The notes beneath the pieces are model-generated. The model was not told where the DNA came from and did no database searches. It saw nothing but the letters and a program-made list of their open reading frames with translations. This document shows positions 46,862-55,139 of a DNA stretch of 64,000 nt, in pieces. Every line of letters starts with the position of its first letter. Positions within the stretch are counted from its first letter, which is position 1. This DNA comes from Bacillus albus (GTDB lineage: Bacteria > Bacillota > Bacilli > Bacillales > Bacillaceae_G), in the NCBI RefSeq assembly GCF_001884185.1, contig NZ_MAOE01000090.1, forward strand, positions 1-64,000. Direction: 5' to 3'. The translations under genes and the position numbers were made by a program.

Positions 46862-47108
46862 TAACAGGTCCAATAAAGCTAGGCGGCGTATCAGAGAACC
46901 GATCCACCTACAGCGAACGATTCGTAATTCTCCAGCCAGATTCGTATTGTCTCCTTGGAAGCATATCCATCAATTCTAGTCATCTTCAAAGCTCTTGACT
47001 CAGCCCTCCCTAAAAAACTTAAACCACTAATAGTATTACATACTATAAAACTATTAATAACTAATACTTTAATAATTATTAGTTTTATATTATATATAAT
47101 GAAGGCTC

Positions 47109-47301
47109 AAGGAATAACATATGCGAGTGTAAAGAGATAACAGAAATACTTCAATCACTCCCTACAGAGAAGCAGATTAAGGTTCTTGAGAATCAAGCTT
47201 ATTTTGAAGCTGTGGCAAAGATGATTGAACAAAACAATTTAATTCTTTTAGAACAGATGAAAACTCTACAGCTAATTCAGAAATTACAAACTTATGATTA
47301 A
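47109..47301 (+). pseudogene. 5'-truncated copy of the 33462 frame
   Basis: Nearly the same DNA as 33553-33745, but without the start codon and first ~30 codons; it reads NNICECKEITEILQSLPTEK onward and runs five codons past the other copy's stop. It is a duplicate fragment. Confidence 0.65.
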
Positions 47302-47575
47302 TTAATTCTACATATGCTTCCATATATAATGTCTCTTTATCTATACTACCAGCCTCTGTTTGTGCAGAGGCTTTTGTTATGCGTTGATTCATATTTTGAA
47401 TTTGAATTGTTTCTTTCACATGTATCAATAGATCTTCTAATAAACCTGGTGTAGATTCCAATTCCTGCTTTTCAATTTCCTCTGTAACAGCACTAATAAA
47501 CTCCCATAGTACTTTTGCACCTAATAGTTCTGCTAATCGTTTTTCACGCATTTCAAATGTTTTCATATTCATATT
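47177..47575 (-). CDS. Conserved hypothetical protein of the regulator module, copy 2
   Basis: About 132-134 residues, paralogue of 33604-34014. The N-terminal half (MREKRLAELLGAKVLWEFIS, VTEEIEKQELESTPGLLEDL) is identical between the two although the DNA differs at many third positions; the C-terminus is four residues shorter (a CAA to TAA change). No known domain. It lies beside the second divergent HTH pair. Function unknown; conservation of the pairing suggests it works with the regulators. Confidence 0.75.
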   Translation of the reverse strand, partial: NMNMKTFEMREKRLAELLGAKVLWEFISAVTEEIEKQELESTPGLLEDLLIHVKETIQIQNMNQRITKASAQTEAGSIDKETLYMEAYVELINHKFVISELAVEFSSVLKELNCFVQSSLPQLQNKLDSQEP

Positions 47576-47663
47576 GAACACTTCCTCTTCTGTATTTTTT
47601 ACTATTAATTGGACTATCTAAATTATGATAGAACTGCTATATGTGGTAATCAGGTTCTCCACG

Positions 47664-47693
47664 CCTCCTTGTAAACTATAGTTTACAAGGAGG
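47664..47693. promoter_or_regulatory. Perfect 30-base palindrome, operator at the end of the Cro-like gene
   Basis: The two 15-base halves (first half CCTCCTTGTAAACTA) are exact complements. The inner GTAAACTATAGTTTAC is the operator type repeated at 47921-47936 and 47988-48003. The palindrome spans the last codons and stop of the Cro-like gene. Confidence 0.75.
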
Positions 47694-47873
47694 ACTAAAA
47701 ATAGATTCCACGCTTGTTCCTAAAACTTTTGCTATTTTTATGGCTAACTTAACGCTAGGTTGTTTTTTATTATTCTCTATCTCAGAAATATAAGTGCGCG
47801 ATAAACCAACTTGTGCCGCTAATTTTTCTTGTGATATTAATTTTCCCTTCCTTAATTCAGCTATCTTATTCAT
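47676..47873 (-). CDS. Cro-like HTH regulator, module 2
   Basis: 65 residues from ATG 47873. One HTH domain: IAELRKGKLISQEKLAAQVG, LSRTYISEIENNKKQPSVKL, then a short tail SIFSPPCKL whose codons are part of the operator palindrome. It diverges from the 48026 regulator. An in-frame ATG at 47891 would add six residues; GGAGAGGAG lies close to both. The product belongs to a different HTH subgroup from its positional counterpart at 34142, so the two modules recognise different operators. Confidence 0.82.
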   Translation of the reverse strand: MNKIAELRKGKLISQEKLAAQVGLSRTYISEIENNKKQPSVKLAIKIAKVLGTSVESIFSPPCKL

Positions 47874-47920
47874 TGCTCTACTCCTCTCCACTTATGTATT
47901 CATACGATTACAAAACAATT

Positions 47921-48003
47921 GTAAACCATAGTTTACTTAATCGTCAACAATGTTTTACATGTTTTTTCTCTATTTTAGTTTCTTTTTGTAAATTATTGTT
48001 TAC
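47921..48003. promoter_or_regulatory. Two operators in the divergent promoter region, module 2
   Basis: GTAAACCATAGTTTAC (47921-47936) and GTAAATTATTGTTTAC (47988-48003) share the pattern of the 30-base palindrome at 47664. One lies near each divergent start. Confidence 0.75.
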
Positions 48004-48025
48004 AATTGTACTAGGAGGATTACAC

Positions 48026-48385
48026 ATGAAGAAAACTCTTGGTGAAATTATTAAAAATTATCGTTTAACAAATAAGCTATCCTTACGCGATTTTGCTCAA
48101 AAATGTGATGTTAGTCATACTTATATAGACAAACTTGAAAAAGGCGTAGATTCCAGAACTGGAAAACCCGTAGAACCAACACTATTAGTAATAGAAAAGA
48201 TATCAAACGCCATGAATATAAGTACTAAATCCTTATTAGAAGAAATCGGATTCATTGCAAAAGATAGTACCGAAGTACATAATACAGAATTAGAGAAATG
48301 GTTTAAAGCTATTAAAAATTCCTCTCCCCAAAAGCGAGAGGAATTAAAGAAGTTTTGGGAGTTTATAATACAGAAAAAAGATTAA
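48026..48385 (+). CDS. CI-like HTH regulator, module 2
   Basis: 119 residues from ATG 48026 (TAGGAGGAT nine bases upstream; the frame opens earlier without signal). HTH_XRE domain: GEIIKNYRLTNKLSLRDFAQ, CDVSHTYIDKLEKGVDSRTG, then LEKWFKAIKNSSPQKREELK and KFWEFI at the end. This tail matches that of the 34506 regulator, but the HTH is of another subtype. A tRNA-like sequence follows 16 bases after the stop. It probably keeps the adjacent integrative element quiet. Confidence 0.85.
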   Translation: MKKTLGEIIKNYRLTNKLSLRDFAQKCDVSHTYIDKLEKGVDSRTGKPVEPTLLVIEKISNAMNISTKSLLEEIGFIAKDSTEVHNTELEKWFKAIKNSSPQKREELKKFWEFIIQKKD

Positions 48386-48401
48386 TATATCAAATAGATC
48401 T

Positions 48402-48450
48402 CCCCCTTGACAGGGTGGAGGTCGCTGGTTCGAGGCAGTTTGGGATCATA
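48402..48450 (+). other. tRNA 3'-half-like sequence, candidate left attachment site
   Basis: CTTGACAGGGTGGAGGTCGC and TGGTTCGAGGCAGTTTGGGA look like the anticodon loop (GAC, Val-type), anticodon 3' stem, variable region and T arm of a tRNA; the 5' half is missing and the T-stem is imperfect. TTGACAGGGTGG with nGGTCG recurs at 56183. Integrases often target tRNA 3' halves. Confidence 0.6.
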
Positions 48451-48454
48451 CCTG

Positions 48455-48481
48455 AAACCCCTTGATGTTCAAGGGGTTTTC
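48455..48481. terminator. Terminator hairpin next to the tRNA-like sequence
   Basis: AAACCCCTTG/CAAGGGGTTT with a five-base loop and T-run. Confidence 0.75.
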
Positions 48482-48526
48482 TTATGTATAACAGTTTTAC
48501 CAAAAGGATGAAACAGCACTTTCGGG

Positions 48527-48540
48527 GCAGAAATGGGGCA
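48527..48540. repeat. 14-base direct repeat GCAGAAATGGGGCA, left copy
   Basis: Identical to 56051-56064. It lies within GGGGCAG-AAAT-GGGGCAGAAA, i.e. two arm-like units, so it may be an integrase arm site or inner element end. Confidence 0.55.
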
Positions 48541-48607
48541 GAAAGTTTCATTTATAGATTTACTACATCTGGATAATATCAAAATTTAACAACTTCTTAT
48601 AATACTT

Positions 48608-49072
48608 TTATTCACTACAATAAATTATTTCACATTCCTTTCTTAACTCATCAAAAGAAAGATTATTAAGCTTCTTCATATACTTTGTAACTCCTATAAA
48701 AAATATATTTTCTAAATAAGAGGGGTTTAGCGAAAATACATTATCCACATAAAACTTCAATCTTTTTAGTTCTATTTCTTTTTTAGGTGCATTCTTACTT
48801 TTTCCATCTAAAAATATAATCAAACTTTTTTTACTACCGCTATCACTATTAACGCTATATTCTATAAATTGCGTCAGTTCTCCAATATGAACTTTTCTAT
48901 CACCTGTTGAAGAGTGTTCTAAGACTACAATATTATCAATACCTTTAAAAATTAAATCTGGAGTATAAAATGTTTTTTCTCTTTCCTCCATATACTTAAA
49001 TGTTTCTCTTATTTTTTTCAGTTTTTTTATTTCAAAATTATCCTTGAAAATTCTATCTTTTCTTTTCCCCAT
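48608..49072 (-). CDS. Hypothetical protein, possible PD-(D/E)XK nuclease fold
   Basis: 154 residues, very Lys-rich, no signal peptide. YTPDLIFKGIDNIVVLEHSS followed by TGDRKVHIGELTQFIEY resembles the P-D-x(n)-E-x-K core of PD-(D/E)XK nucleases (Asp in TPD, Glu in LEHSS, Lys in DRK), but the spacing is not decisive. It lies just inside the left end of the element, where accessory or defence genes often sit. No named family is claimed. Confidence 0.5.
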   Translation of the reverse strand: MGKRKDRIFKDNFEIKKLKKIRETFKYMEEREKTFYTPDLIFKGIDNIVVLEHSSTGDRKVHIGELTQFIEYSVNSDSGSKKSLIIFLDGKSKNAPKKEIELKRLKFYVDNVFSLNPSYLENIFFIGVTKYMKKLNNLSFDELRKECEIIYCSE

Positions 49073-49197
49073 AGTTTTTCAACTCCATTTACATCTTTTT
49101 ATACAAATAATAAAATTAACTAAGTTTTTTTATTTGAGGGATTTTTTTATGTGCACTGACTAAAAAGAAGGATTTCATAACGAAAGAGCACGGTCGT

Positions 49198-49242
49198 AAA
49201 AAAACACCCCGCTAAGACTTAGCGAAATTCAGGGTGTTTTTA
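49198..49242. terminator. Terminator hairpin between the nuclease-like gene and the sRNA candidate
   Basis: AAAAACACCC/GGGTGTTTTTA with an inner CGCTAAG/CTTAGCG stem; T-runs on both strands. Confidence 0.75.
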
Positions 49243-49401
49243 TATTTATGCGTATATTTCGTTATTTAAATACCTCTTCCTATTTTCATTGTATATACCC
49301 CTATTTTAAACAAGCTACTTGGCTTTATATAGAATTAAAGCAACTCTACAATAAATGATGGTTTTCTTGCAATATTTTTCAAAAAAACATATAATAATTA
49401 T

Positions 49402-49449
49402 AGGGTTCAGGGATAGCCTGGACGAGCCACCTTTTAGGTGGTTTTTTAT
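49402..49449 (+). ncRNA. Candidate ~50-nt small RNA with own promoter and terminator
   Basis: TTGCAA (49367-49372), exactly 17 bases, and TATAAT (49390-49395) give a near-consensus sigma-A promoter. From about 49402 the transcript would fold into UUCAGG/CCUGGA and then a terminator stem CCACC/GGTGG (49427-49441) with six T. No open frame fits in it. It converges on the end of the DUF3800 gene, whose stop lies inside the T-run. Confidence 0.55.
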
Positions 49450-49450
49450 T

Positions 49451-50320
49451 TTATGGAAACTTCTTCAACCCATACCCACTATATAGTGGGTAATTATGAA
49501 TTTTCTCTTCAATCACTTCAAAAGCTCTATCTTTCTTATCTACTGATACATATTTGAATATAGGATAAGAAACCAAATCCGCTAATTCTAATAATATAAA
49601 GGATGTTTGATTTTCCTGTTTAAAGCACCATTTAGGATTAAAGTATACTCCCTTAATGCATTGAAAATCTTCCGCTCCCCAGTATCTATTACCATTTTCA
49701 AGCAAGTCAACTAAGTGTTCTAATATGATTTTATCTTCTTTTTTCCCCCTGGATTCTAATAAAAGCATACCAGTTTTTCCAGAACCCCTTAAGTATCTAC
49801 AATACCTTTCTACAATAAACTCTAAGCATAAATTATAAACTGGAAAAGGCTTCGAATAGCTTAATATATGCATAAGTTTATCAATTGAAGAACTAAAAAT
49901 TTTAAAGTTTGTTTTTTCTACCAAAGATGAAATGTCACCCATTAGTTCTCCATAGTTAATAGCTTTAGGATTGAACGGCCCTTCTTTTTTTCTGATTTCT
50001 CTGGAATGTAAAACCACTCTTTGTAGACCCTTTTTATATTGATATTTCCCTTCATTCCAGTAACCATATTTAATACTATTCATTGTATCTTTAAAACTAA
50101 CAAAGTTATTCCGTTCCATCACAACGCCTGTTATGGTGAACCATCGGTCATGAGGTAACACTATATCACTCTGATCTCCAAATGTAGAAAAGAAATCTTC
50201 TTTAACCTTTTTTTGTATACCTTTAAAATCTGTGGTCCCATTTTCATCAATTGCCATAAAGGTATCAATATCTTTATTCCAATTTTCAATAAGCGTAGGT
50301 CTATTTCTCCAATCTGACAT
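49451..50320 (-). CDS. DUF3800-type protein
   Basis: 289 residues. N-terminal FMAIDENGTTD corresponds to the family's F-x-D-E-S/N-G motif; DRWFTITGVVMERNN, VVLHSREIRKKEGPF, MLLLESRGKKED and the late Asp in LLELADLVSYPIFKYV complete the pattern of an RNase H-like fold with acidic active-site residues. DUF3800 proteins are frequent in mobile elements and beside defence genes; their activity is mostly unproven. Complete length, with GGAGAC before the start. It lies among broken mobility genes but is itself intact. Confidence 0.75.
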   Translation of the reverse strand: MSDWRNRPTLIENWNKDIDTFMAIDENGTTDFKGIQKKVKEDFFSTFGDQSDIVLPHDRWFTITGVVMERNNFVSFKDTMNSIKYGYWNEGKYQYKKGLQRVVLHSREIRKKEGPFNPKAINYGELMGDISSLVEKTNFKIFSSSIDKLMHILSYSKPFPVYNLCLEFIVERYCRYLRGSGKTGMLLLESRGKKEDKIILEHLVDLLENGNRYWGAEDFQCIKGVYFNPKWCFKQENQTSFILLELADLVSYPIFKYVSVDKKDRAFEVIEEKIHNYPLYSGYGLKKFP

Positions 50321-50477
50321 TATTCATTGCCGTCTCCTTCTTTATATTTTTTTATATAGATATTGTATCAGAGTTTTGAAAGGATAACAGAAAAGTTTTA
50401 CATATTATACAAATAAAATCCCCTTTACCTCTTATACAGCATAATATAAAATTTTGTTAATTCCTTTATATTAAATC

Positions 50478-51605
50478 TTAAAACAATATAAATTTAATTG
50501 AATTTGTTTTACAAAGATAGCGAATCATAACGTTTCTTTCAATACTAATTTCAGCCGGAATACTTCCACAGTGAGCATGATGTGCTATATGAATAAGTGC
50601 AATGATTCTCGCTACTTGTCCGACTAACTTACCTCCCCAGGATTGAAAGTGGCCATAAGATAACTCATTGCCTTCTCTCATGAGTGTTTCCATGTGAATG
50701 CGATACTTATTAAAAAGCATTTGCGCCTCTTCCCTTATCTCTGCTGTTTCTATTTTTCGATACCCTATAAAACTTTTAGGAACTGCATATAAAAAGCGGG
50801 CCATTAAACCACGATTATAGAAATACTCCGGTAAACGCTTGATAAAATCTAACTGTGCAAACAATCCCACTGTTAAATGTGGATTATCTACCTTTTCCGT
50901 TCTTCCTCTACGATCTACTGTTATCTGATCTTGACTAAATCCTTTCAGATACACATCTATGTTAGTATTACTGGAATATCTGCCTTTAATAAGATTAAAA
51001 AATCCCCTTCTACCGATAACACTGCCATACGACCAGCATTATTTAACATAAGTGTTATAAGCTGTTCTGGTGTAACATCGTCCGTAAAGTACCGTATAGG
51101 ATGAACAAACTCTGCCTTTTCCATTTCTTCAACCTTGGCATTTAATTCCCCCTGTATAGCAGCTGCATCCTCTTCTGATTGGTTTTGTTTAGCTTTAACC
51201 AAGTCTTTCTTTAAATCCTCTATAAGCCGCTCTAATACATCCTTTTCATGTCTACTTTGTTCTATTGCAATTCGTCTTTTAGTATTCTCTTCATTTTCAT
51301 GTTCCAGCAACGGAAACATGAATGCCTTAAACACACTCGACTTTCGATTACTTGGTGGCATAAAGGTAATCAAATATGTATTTAACGGCTCATACCAGCC
51401 TTTACTTGGTTGAATGCTGCACCTTTTCGCCAAAAAAGCGACTGATAAGACAGATAAGGCCATCATACAAGCCATATCGACAGGTGTTTGTGTCTGTTCT
51501 GCTACACCTTCTATATATTCCCTTAACCATTTCGGGAACACTTCAACTGGAAACAGGGGTACCTCATATTCATCAAAAGTAATAATCTCCTCCCCACTCT
51601 TGTTG
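50478..51605 (-). pseudogene. DUF3987 (replication/primase-associated) protein, frameshifted and truncated
   Basis: Two open pieces belong together. The first (start region up to 51605, FDEYEVPLFPVEVFPKWLRE; DMACMMALSVLSVAFLAKRC; ITLMLNNAGRMAVLSVEGD) ends early at 50957. Shifting one base in a run of T (~51000) continues with NLIKGRYSSNTNIDVYLKGF and VGLFAQLDFIKRLPEYFYNR to 50478, where the C-terminus is lost. Full DUF3987 proteins of plasmids and integrative elements are larger. Upstream codons (51605-51760) hold more of the same protein in other frames. Not functional as it stands. Confidence 0.8.
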
Positions 51606-51990
51606 GGCCATTATTTTGTTGCTGTTCTGCCGGCATGATTTTATCTATTGTCACATTTGGAAGATTAGTTCCTAAAATACTATTTATCCTTTCAGTACCA
51701 AGGCTCTTTCTCGCTACTTCAATTGCCAGCCGTCTGATCTCATTGAATATATACCAGACGAATCAAGCCAAAATAACGGTTAAAAAATAACGGTTATGCT
51801 CAATTTCATGAGTTAACCGCCGCTCTTAAGATAATATTCCGTATCTTACGCGTTCTTTTTTAGCTGTCCTTCTGTACTATTTATAAAAGAAGTGTGATAG
51901 AATCTATTTGATTTGAATATTTTTTTGATTGTCCATATGAAAGTTGGCGCTTTCGTATGGATTTTTTTATTTCTATCACCATTTTCATAC

Positions 51991-52314
51991 TCATTTATTA
52001 AGCAGCGGTAACTTACGCATAATATTAGCACGCTTTAATATTTCAGCTGCCCTTTTCTCCAATTTGCTTACAGCTTCTTTCTTCTCTTCCTCTGTCTCTG
52101 GGCGATAATATCCACTCTTTCCAATACAATTACTTGAACCTATTAGGTAGCCATGCTTTTCTATTAATCTCCTTACAATAGCCCTAATCTCTTCATCAGT
52201 TCCTCCAATCACTGCAATAATACCCTTAACAGTAATTGCATTTCCCTTCCCATAACCAATAAGCGATAAGACTTTATGCTCGCGTTCTGTTAATATATTT
52301 AGTTTGTTATTCAT
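51991..52314 (-). CDS. Small predicted winged-helix DNA-binding protein
   Basis: 107 residues from ATG 52314 (AAAGGGAGAA upstream). LTEREHKVLSLIGYGKGNAI, TVKGIIAVIGGTDEEIRAIV and RRLIEKHGYLIGSS form a winged-helix-like core followed by a basic helical tail. It overlaps nothing but starts 15 bases after the excisionase-like gene, so both were one operon. Probably an element regulator or replication accessory protein. No named family. Confidence 0.6.
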   Translation of the reverse strand: MNNKLNILTEREHKVLSLIGYGKGNAITVKGIIAVIGGTDEEIRAIVRRLIEKHGYLIGSSNCIGKSGYYRPETEEEKKEAVSKLEKRAAEILKRANIMRKLPLLNK

Positions 52315-52328
52315 ACTAATTCTCCCTT

Positions 52329-52531
52329 TCATTGATTTGTAGCTTGTCCATCTAAACATTGCAATTCTTTCTTTGTCATCCACCGATTAAGTGTCTCTTT
52401 TCGAAATAGTTTTCTTCTACCTATGCGAATACACGGTAGCGAACCATAGATACTTTCTTTATAAACTAAGTCTAAGGATACTACTAAATATGTAGCAGCT
52501 TCCTTTGCCGTAAGTGTAAATCGCGCTCCAT
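52329..52531 (-). pseudogene. Excisionase-like HTH protein, one-base frameshift after the start
   Basis: RFTLTAKEAATYLVVSLDLV, then IRIGRRKLFRKETLNRWM and a stop at 52329: a MerR-like HTH_17 (excisionase/AlpA type) fold. The proper start ATG (52531, overlapping the previous gene's stop as TAATG) is one base out of frame (203 bp in total), so a single deleted base near codon 3 breaks it. Confidence 0.75.
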
Positions 52532-52710
52532 TAACTCACCTCCTTCTTAATCCCTTCAATCGCTATAATAATTTTTTGTCTACGTTCCACAGATAAATCA
52601 CTCCTTAACCAAAGGATTACGGTGTTTTCATGTATTTCTAATTTTTAAGCAATCATCCAGTTGGGGATTTTATCCTTCAAATTTTTAATATCCTGATTTC
52701 TATTAGACAT
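52531..52710 (-). pseudogene. Small element protein with internal stop
   Basis: MSNRNQDIKNLKDKIPNWMI-A, stop (TAA), KLEIHENTVILWLRSDLSVE then RRQKIIIAIEGIKKEVS and the true stop. The interruption falls where relatives have Glu (GAA to TAA). The pattern is a short HTH-like protein common beside excisionases in Bacillus elements. AGGAGGAA precedes its ATG. 52711-52892 shows only the upstream region. Confidence 0.65.
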
Positions 52711-52892
52711 TATCTAAATTCCTCCTAACTTTTGAATAGTGGTTGTGATGTTGATAGTTATATTATAAAATAAAATTGTTACTTAATATAAATGATTTTC
52801 ATCATTATTACGTAACAAAAATATAAATGTTACTAAATTAAACATAAAAACCCCATCCATTTCGTAACAAATTAAATAAGAGGTGAAATGAT

Positions 52893-53804
52893 ATGTTTGA
52901 TGTATATGACTTAGATAAAAAAACCAGATATGTATATGAAAAAATTGATTTTGTAGACAACAACACTCTTGTACAACGAATAAATAACTATAGAGGAGGA
53001 GATACCTTTGTAGACGATTATTTTTATTGGAAGAATGTATACAATTATGACACACCTATGAACTCCAGAGGTTTAGAAACAGATATATGTAACAAGTACT
53101 ACCTTATGACTGGGAAAATTCAAGAAATTAAAATTGATAATATTTCTTATGAATTTGCCAAATTAAAAACCGAAGCAGATATTGTTAACTTTGCTCAAAA
53201 GTATGGAATGTTAGGTATAAAATTTGATGATGAAGGATTACAATCTGTTGGTAGCAGTTATTTTGAACCTTTCGAAATATGGAAAAAAACCATACAGAAC
53301 TTTGTACGAGTATTAAAATTATATAAAGCATTAGCCATCGGAGAAAAAGCTGCCGAAAAAATTGAAGATAACCTACTAACCCTTGAAGCTAGTACCCATT
53401 TTGAAGATCGTCATTATGTTCAATGGTATGATGGACAACCTACTGGGTTCTCTTTCGAAAATAGAGAATTAGATACTCTTTCTTTCATAGATATTGGTCG
53501 AAAAGTATTAATACAATCAGTCGAGAACTATATTAATCCAGGCATTGAAATCAGGGCTGCTGAAGTTATAGATACCGAGAAAAGTCAGATGGGATTTTAT
53601 ATTACGGAAAGAAGGGAAACAAAATACTTAATTACCGCAATATACTACGACTTGTGGCAACAAATGAATGCCAATGTATCTATTCGCATTTGTGAAAATC
53701 CAAAATGTCAATTGCCATTTATGAAGGTTAAGCGTCAAAAATATTGCTGTGACGCCTGCAAACAAGAAGCTTACAGATTAAGAAAAGAAAAAAGGGAAAT
53801 GTAG
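52893..53804 (+). CDS. Hypothetical zinc-finger protein next to integrase
   Basis: 303 residues. The C-terminus has a Cys-rich zinc knuckle, IRICENPKCQLPFMKVKRQK then YCCDACKQEAYRLRKEKR, like that seen in CGNR-type and related element proteins. The N-terminal 250 residues match nothing I know. It ends two bases before the integrase start, so the two form one operon; it may be a regulator or accessory factor for the integrase. AGAGGTGAAA supports the start. Confidence 0.65.
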   Translation: MFDVYDLDKKTRYVYEKIDFVDNNTLVQRINNYRGGDTFVDDYFYWKNVYNYDTPMNSRGLETDICNKYYLMTGKIQEIKIDNISYEFAKLKTEADIVNFAQKYGMLGIKFDDEGLQSVGSSYFEPFEIWKKTIQNFVRVLKLYKALAIGEKAAEKIEDNLLTLEASTHFEDRHYVQWYDGQPTGFSFENRELDTLSFIDIGRKVLIQSVENYINPGIEIRAAEVIDTEKSQMGFYITERRETKYLITAIYYDLWQQMNANVSIRICENPKCQLPFMKVKRQKYCCDACKQEAYRLRKEKREM

Positions 53805-53805
53805 G

Positions 53806-54976
53806 ATGAAAGGTTCTCTCGAAAAATACGGCACTAACTGGCGTATGCCTGTAACTGTTGGCTACAACGAAAAAGGGAATCCTATTAGACGTTCGAGAAT
53901 GGCTGCCGCAAAGAATAAACGTGAAGCAGAAAAAGAACTCGCTTTGTTTATTGCTGAAATAAAAGCGGGTGAGTATATAAAACCACAAAAAGTGTTGTTT
54001 AAAGACTTTGTTGAGGAATGGAAAAAGAAATATGCTATCGATAACCTATCTCCTCAAACATATGAAACGTATTGCAGTCATTTAAAGCTACGTATCTTAC
54101 CTTCTCTTGGGAATATGAAATTAGAAGATATAAAGGCCTATGCACTTAATCACTCTTGCAGATCAACTTAAAAACGATACTCGTAAGGATGGTAAAGAAG
54201 GTACTTTATCCCCTGCTACTATTAACTATGTGATACGTGTCATAAAAAACACTCTTAAACGTGCTCATGAGTGGCAATTGATAAGAAAAAACCCTGCTAA
54301 AAAACTTACAAAACTAAAAGATGAATATCAAATAAAAGAACCTTATGACTTAGAAGAAACAAGGCAAATTATGAGCCTTTTAGAACAAGAAGAAACAATG
54401 TATCAAATTCTATTTCAATTAGCTATTATGGCAGGTTTTAGACGTGGTGAATTATTAGGCTTGGAATGGAAAGATATTAACCTTGAGGATGGTACTGTAA
54501 CAGTTCGACAAGCTGTATCATATGCAAATAGTCAATACTATATAAAAGAGCCAAAAACGAGAACTTCAAAACGTACAATCTCTATACCTGCATCTCTCAT
54601 TGAAAAACTAAAAAGTTATAAAAATACTTGTAATGAAAAACGTTTATCCTGTGGTGATCTATGGGAAGCGGGAGAATATTTCTTTGTATTTTCTTCTTGT
54701 CACGGTAAAACTTTATATCCAAGTCATATTACAAAGAAGTGGAATAAGTTTACTAAGAAACACGAACTAAGACATGTTAACTTTCATGGTTTACGTCATA
54801 CATCTCCTACCCTTCTATTAGAAGCAGGAGAAAATATGAAAGTTATTTCCATCCGTTTGGGCCATTCCAGAATTAATACCACGATTGATATTTATACCCA
54901 CTCGCTACAATCGGCAGATAAGGGGGCTTCAAATAAGCTAGAACTATTAATTAACCCTATAGAGAAAATAAATTAA
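53806..54976 (+). pseudogene. Tyrosine-type integrase, single frameshift
   Basis: Piece 1 (53806-54171) has the N-terminal arm-binding and core-binding domains (FKDFVEEWKKKYAIDNLSPQ). After a one-base shift near 54136-54140 the frame resumes as MHLITLADQLKNDTRKDGKE and the catalytic domain: GFRRGELLGLEWKDI (Arg), EPKTRTSKRTI (Lys), FHGLRHTSPTLLLEAG (His-x-x-Arg) and SIRLGHSRINTTIDIYTH (His, Tyr). All catalytic residues are present, so repair of one base would restore it. It lies near the right end of the 48.4-56.2 kb element and presumably once mobilised it. Confidence 0.88.
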
Positions 54977-55035
54977 ACAACTAAATTGCTGCTACCTGAT
55001 TGTTAAAATCATTTCAAAATACTCTACTATAAAAA

Positions 55036-55078
55036 TGTCCCTGCAATCTTTTAATTCCCAAAGTAGACTACAGGGACA
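55036..55078 (+). terminator. Hairpin after the integrase
   Basis: TGTCCCTG/CAGGGACA with a long AT loop; weak T-tail, so a weak terminator at best. Confidence 0.45.
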
Positions 55079-55139
55079 ACTTTAGTTGTAACTGTTATTA
55101 TTAAATTACAAAGTATAATTTACGAAAGGGAGAAAGCAC

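Noticed and set aside
48402-48450. Complete tRNA gene
   Set aside because: Only the 3' half pattern is present; no acceptor 5' strand or D arm precedes it, and the T stem is imperfect.
51846-52031. 61-codon minus-strand frame upstream of the DUF3987 remnant
   Set aside because: Overlaps the end of the winged-helix gene in another frame, and no binding site or motif is visible.
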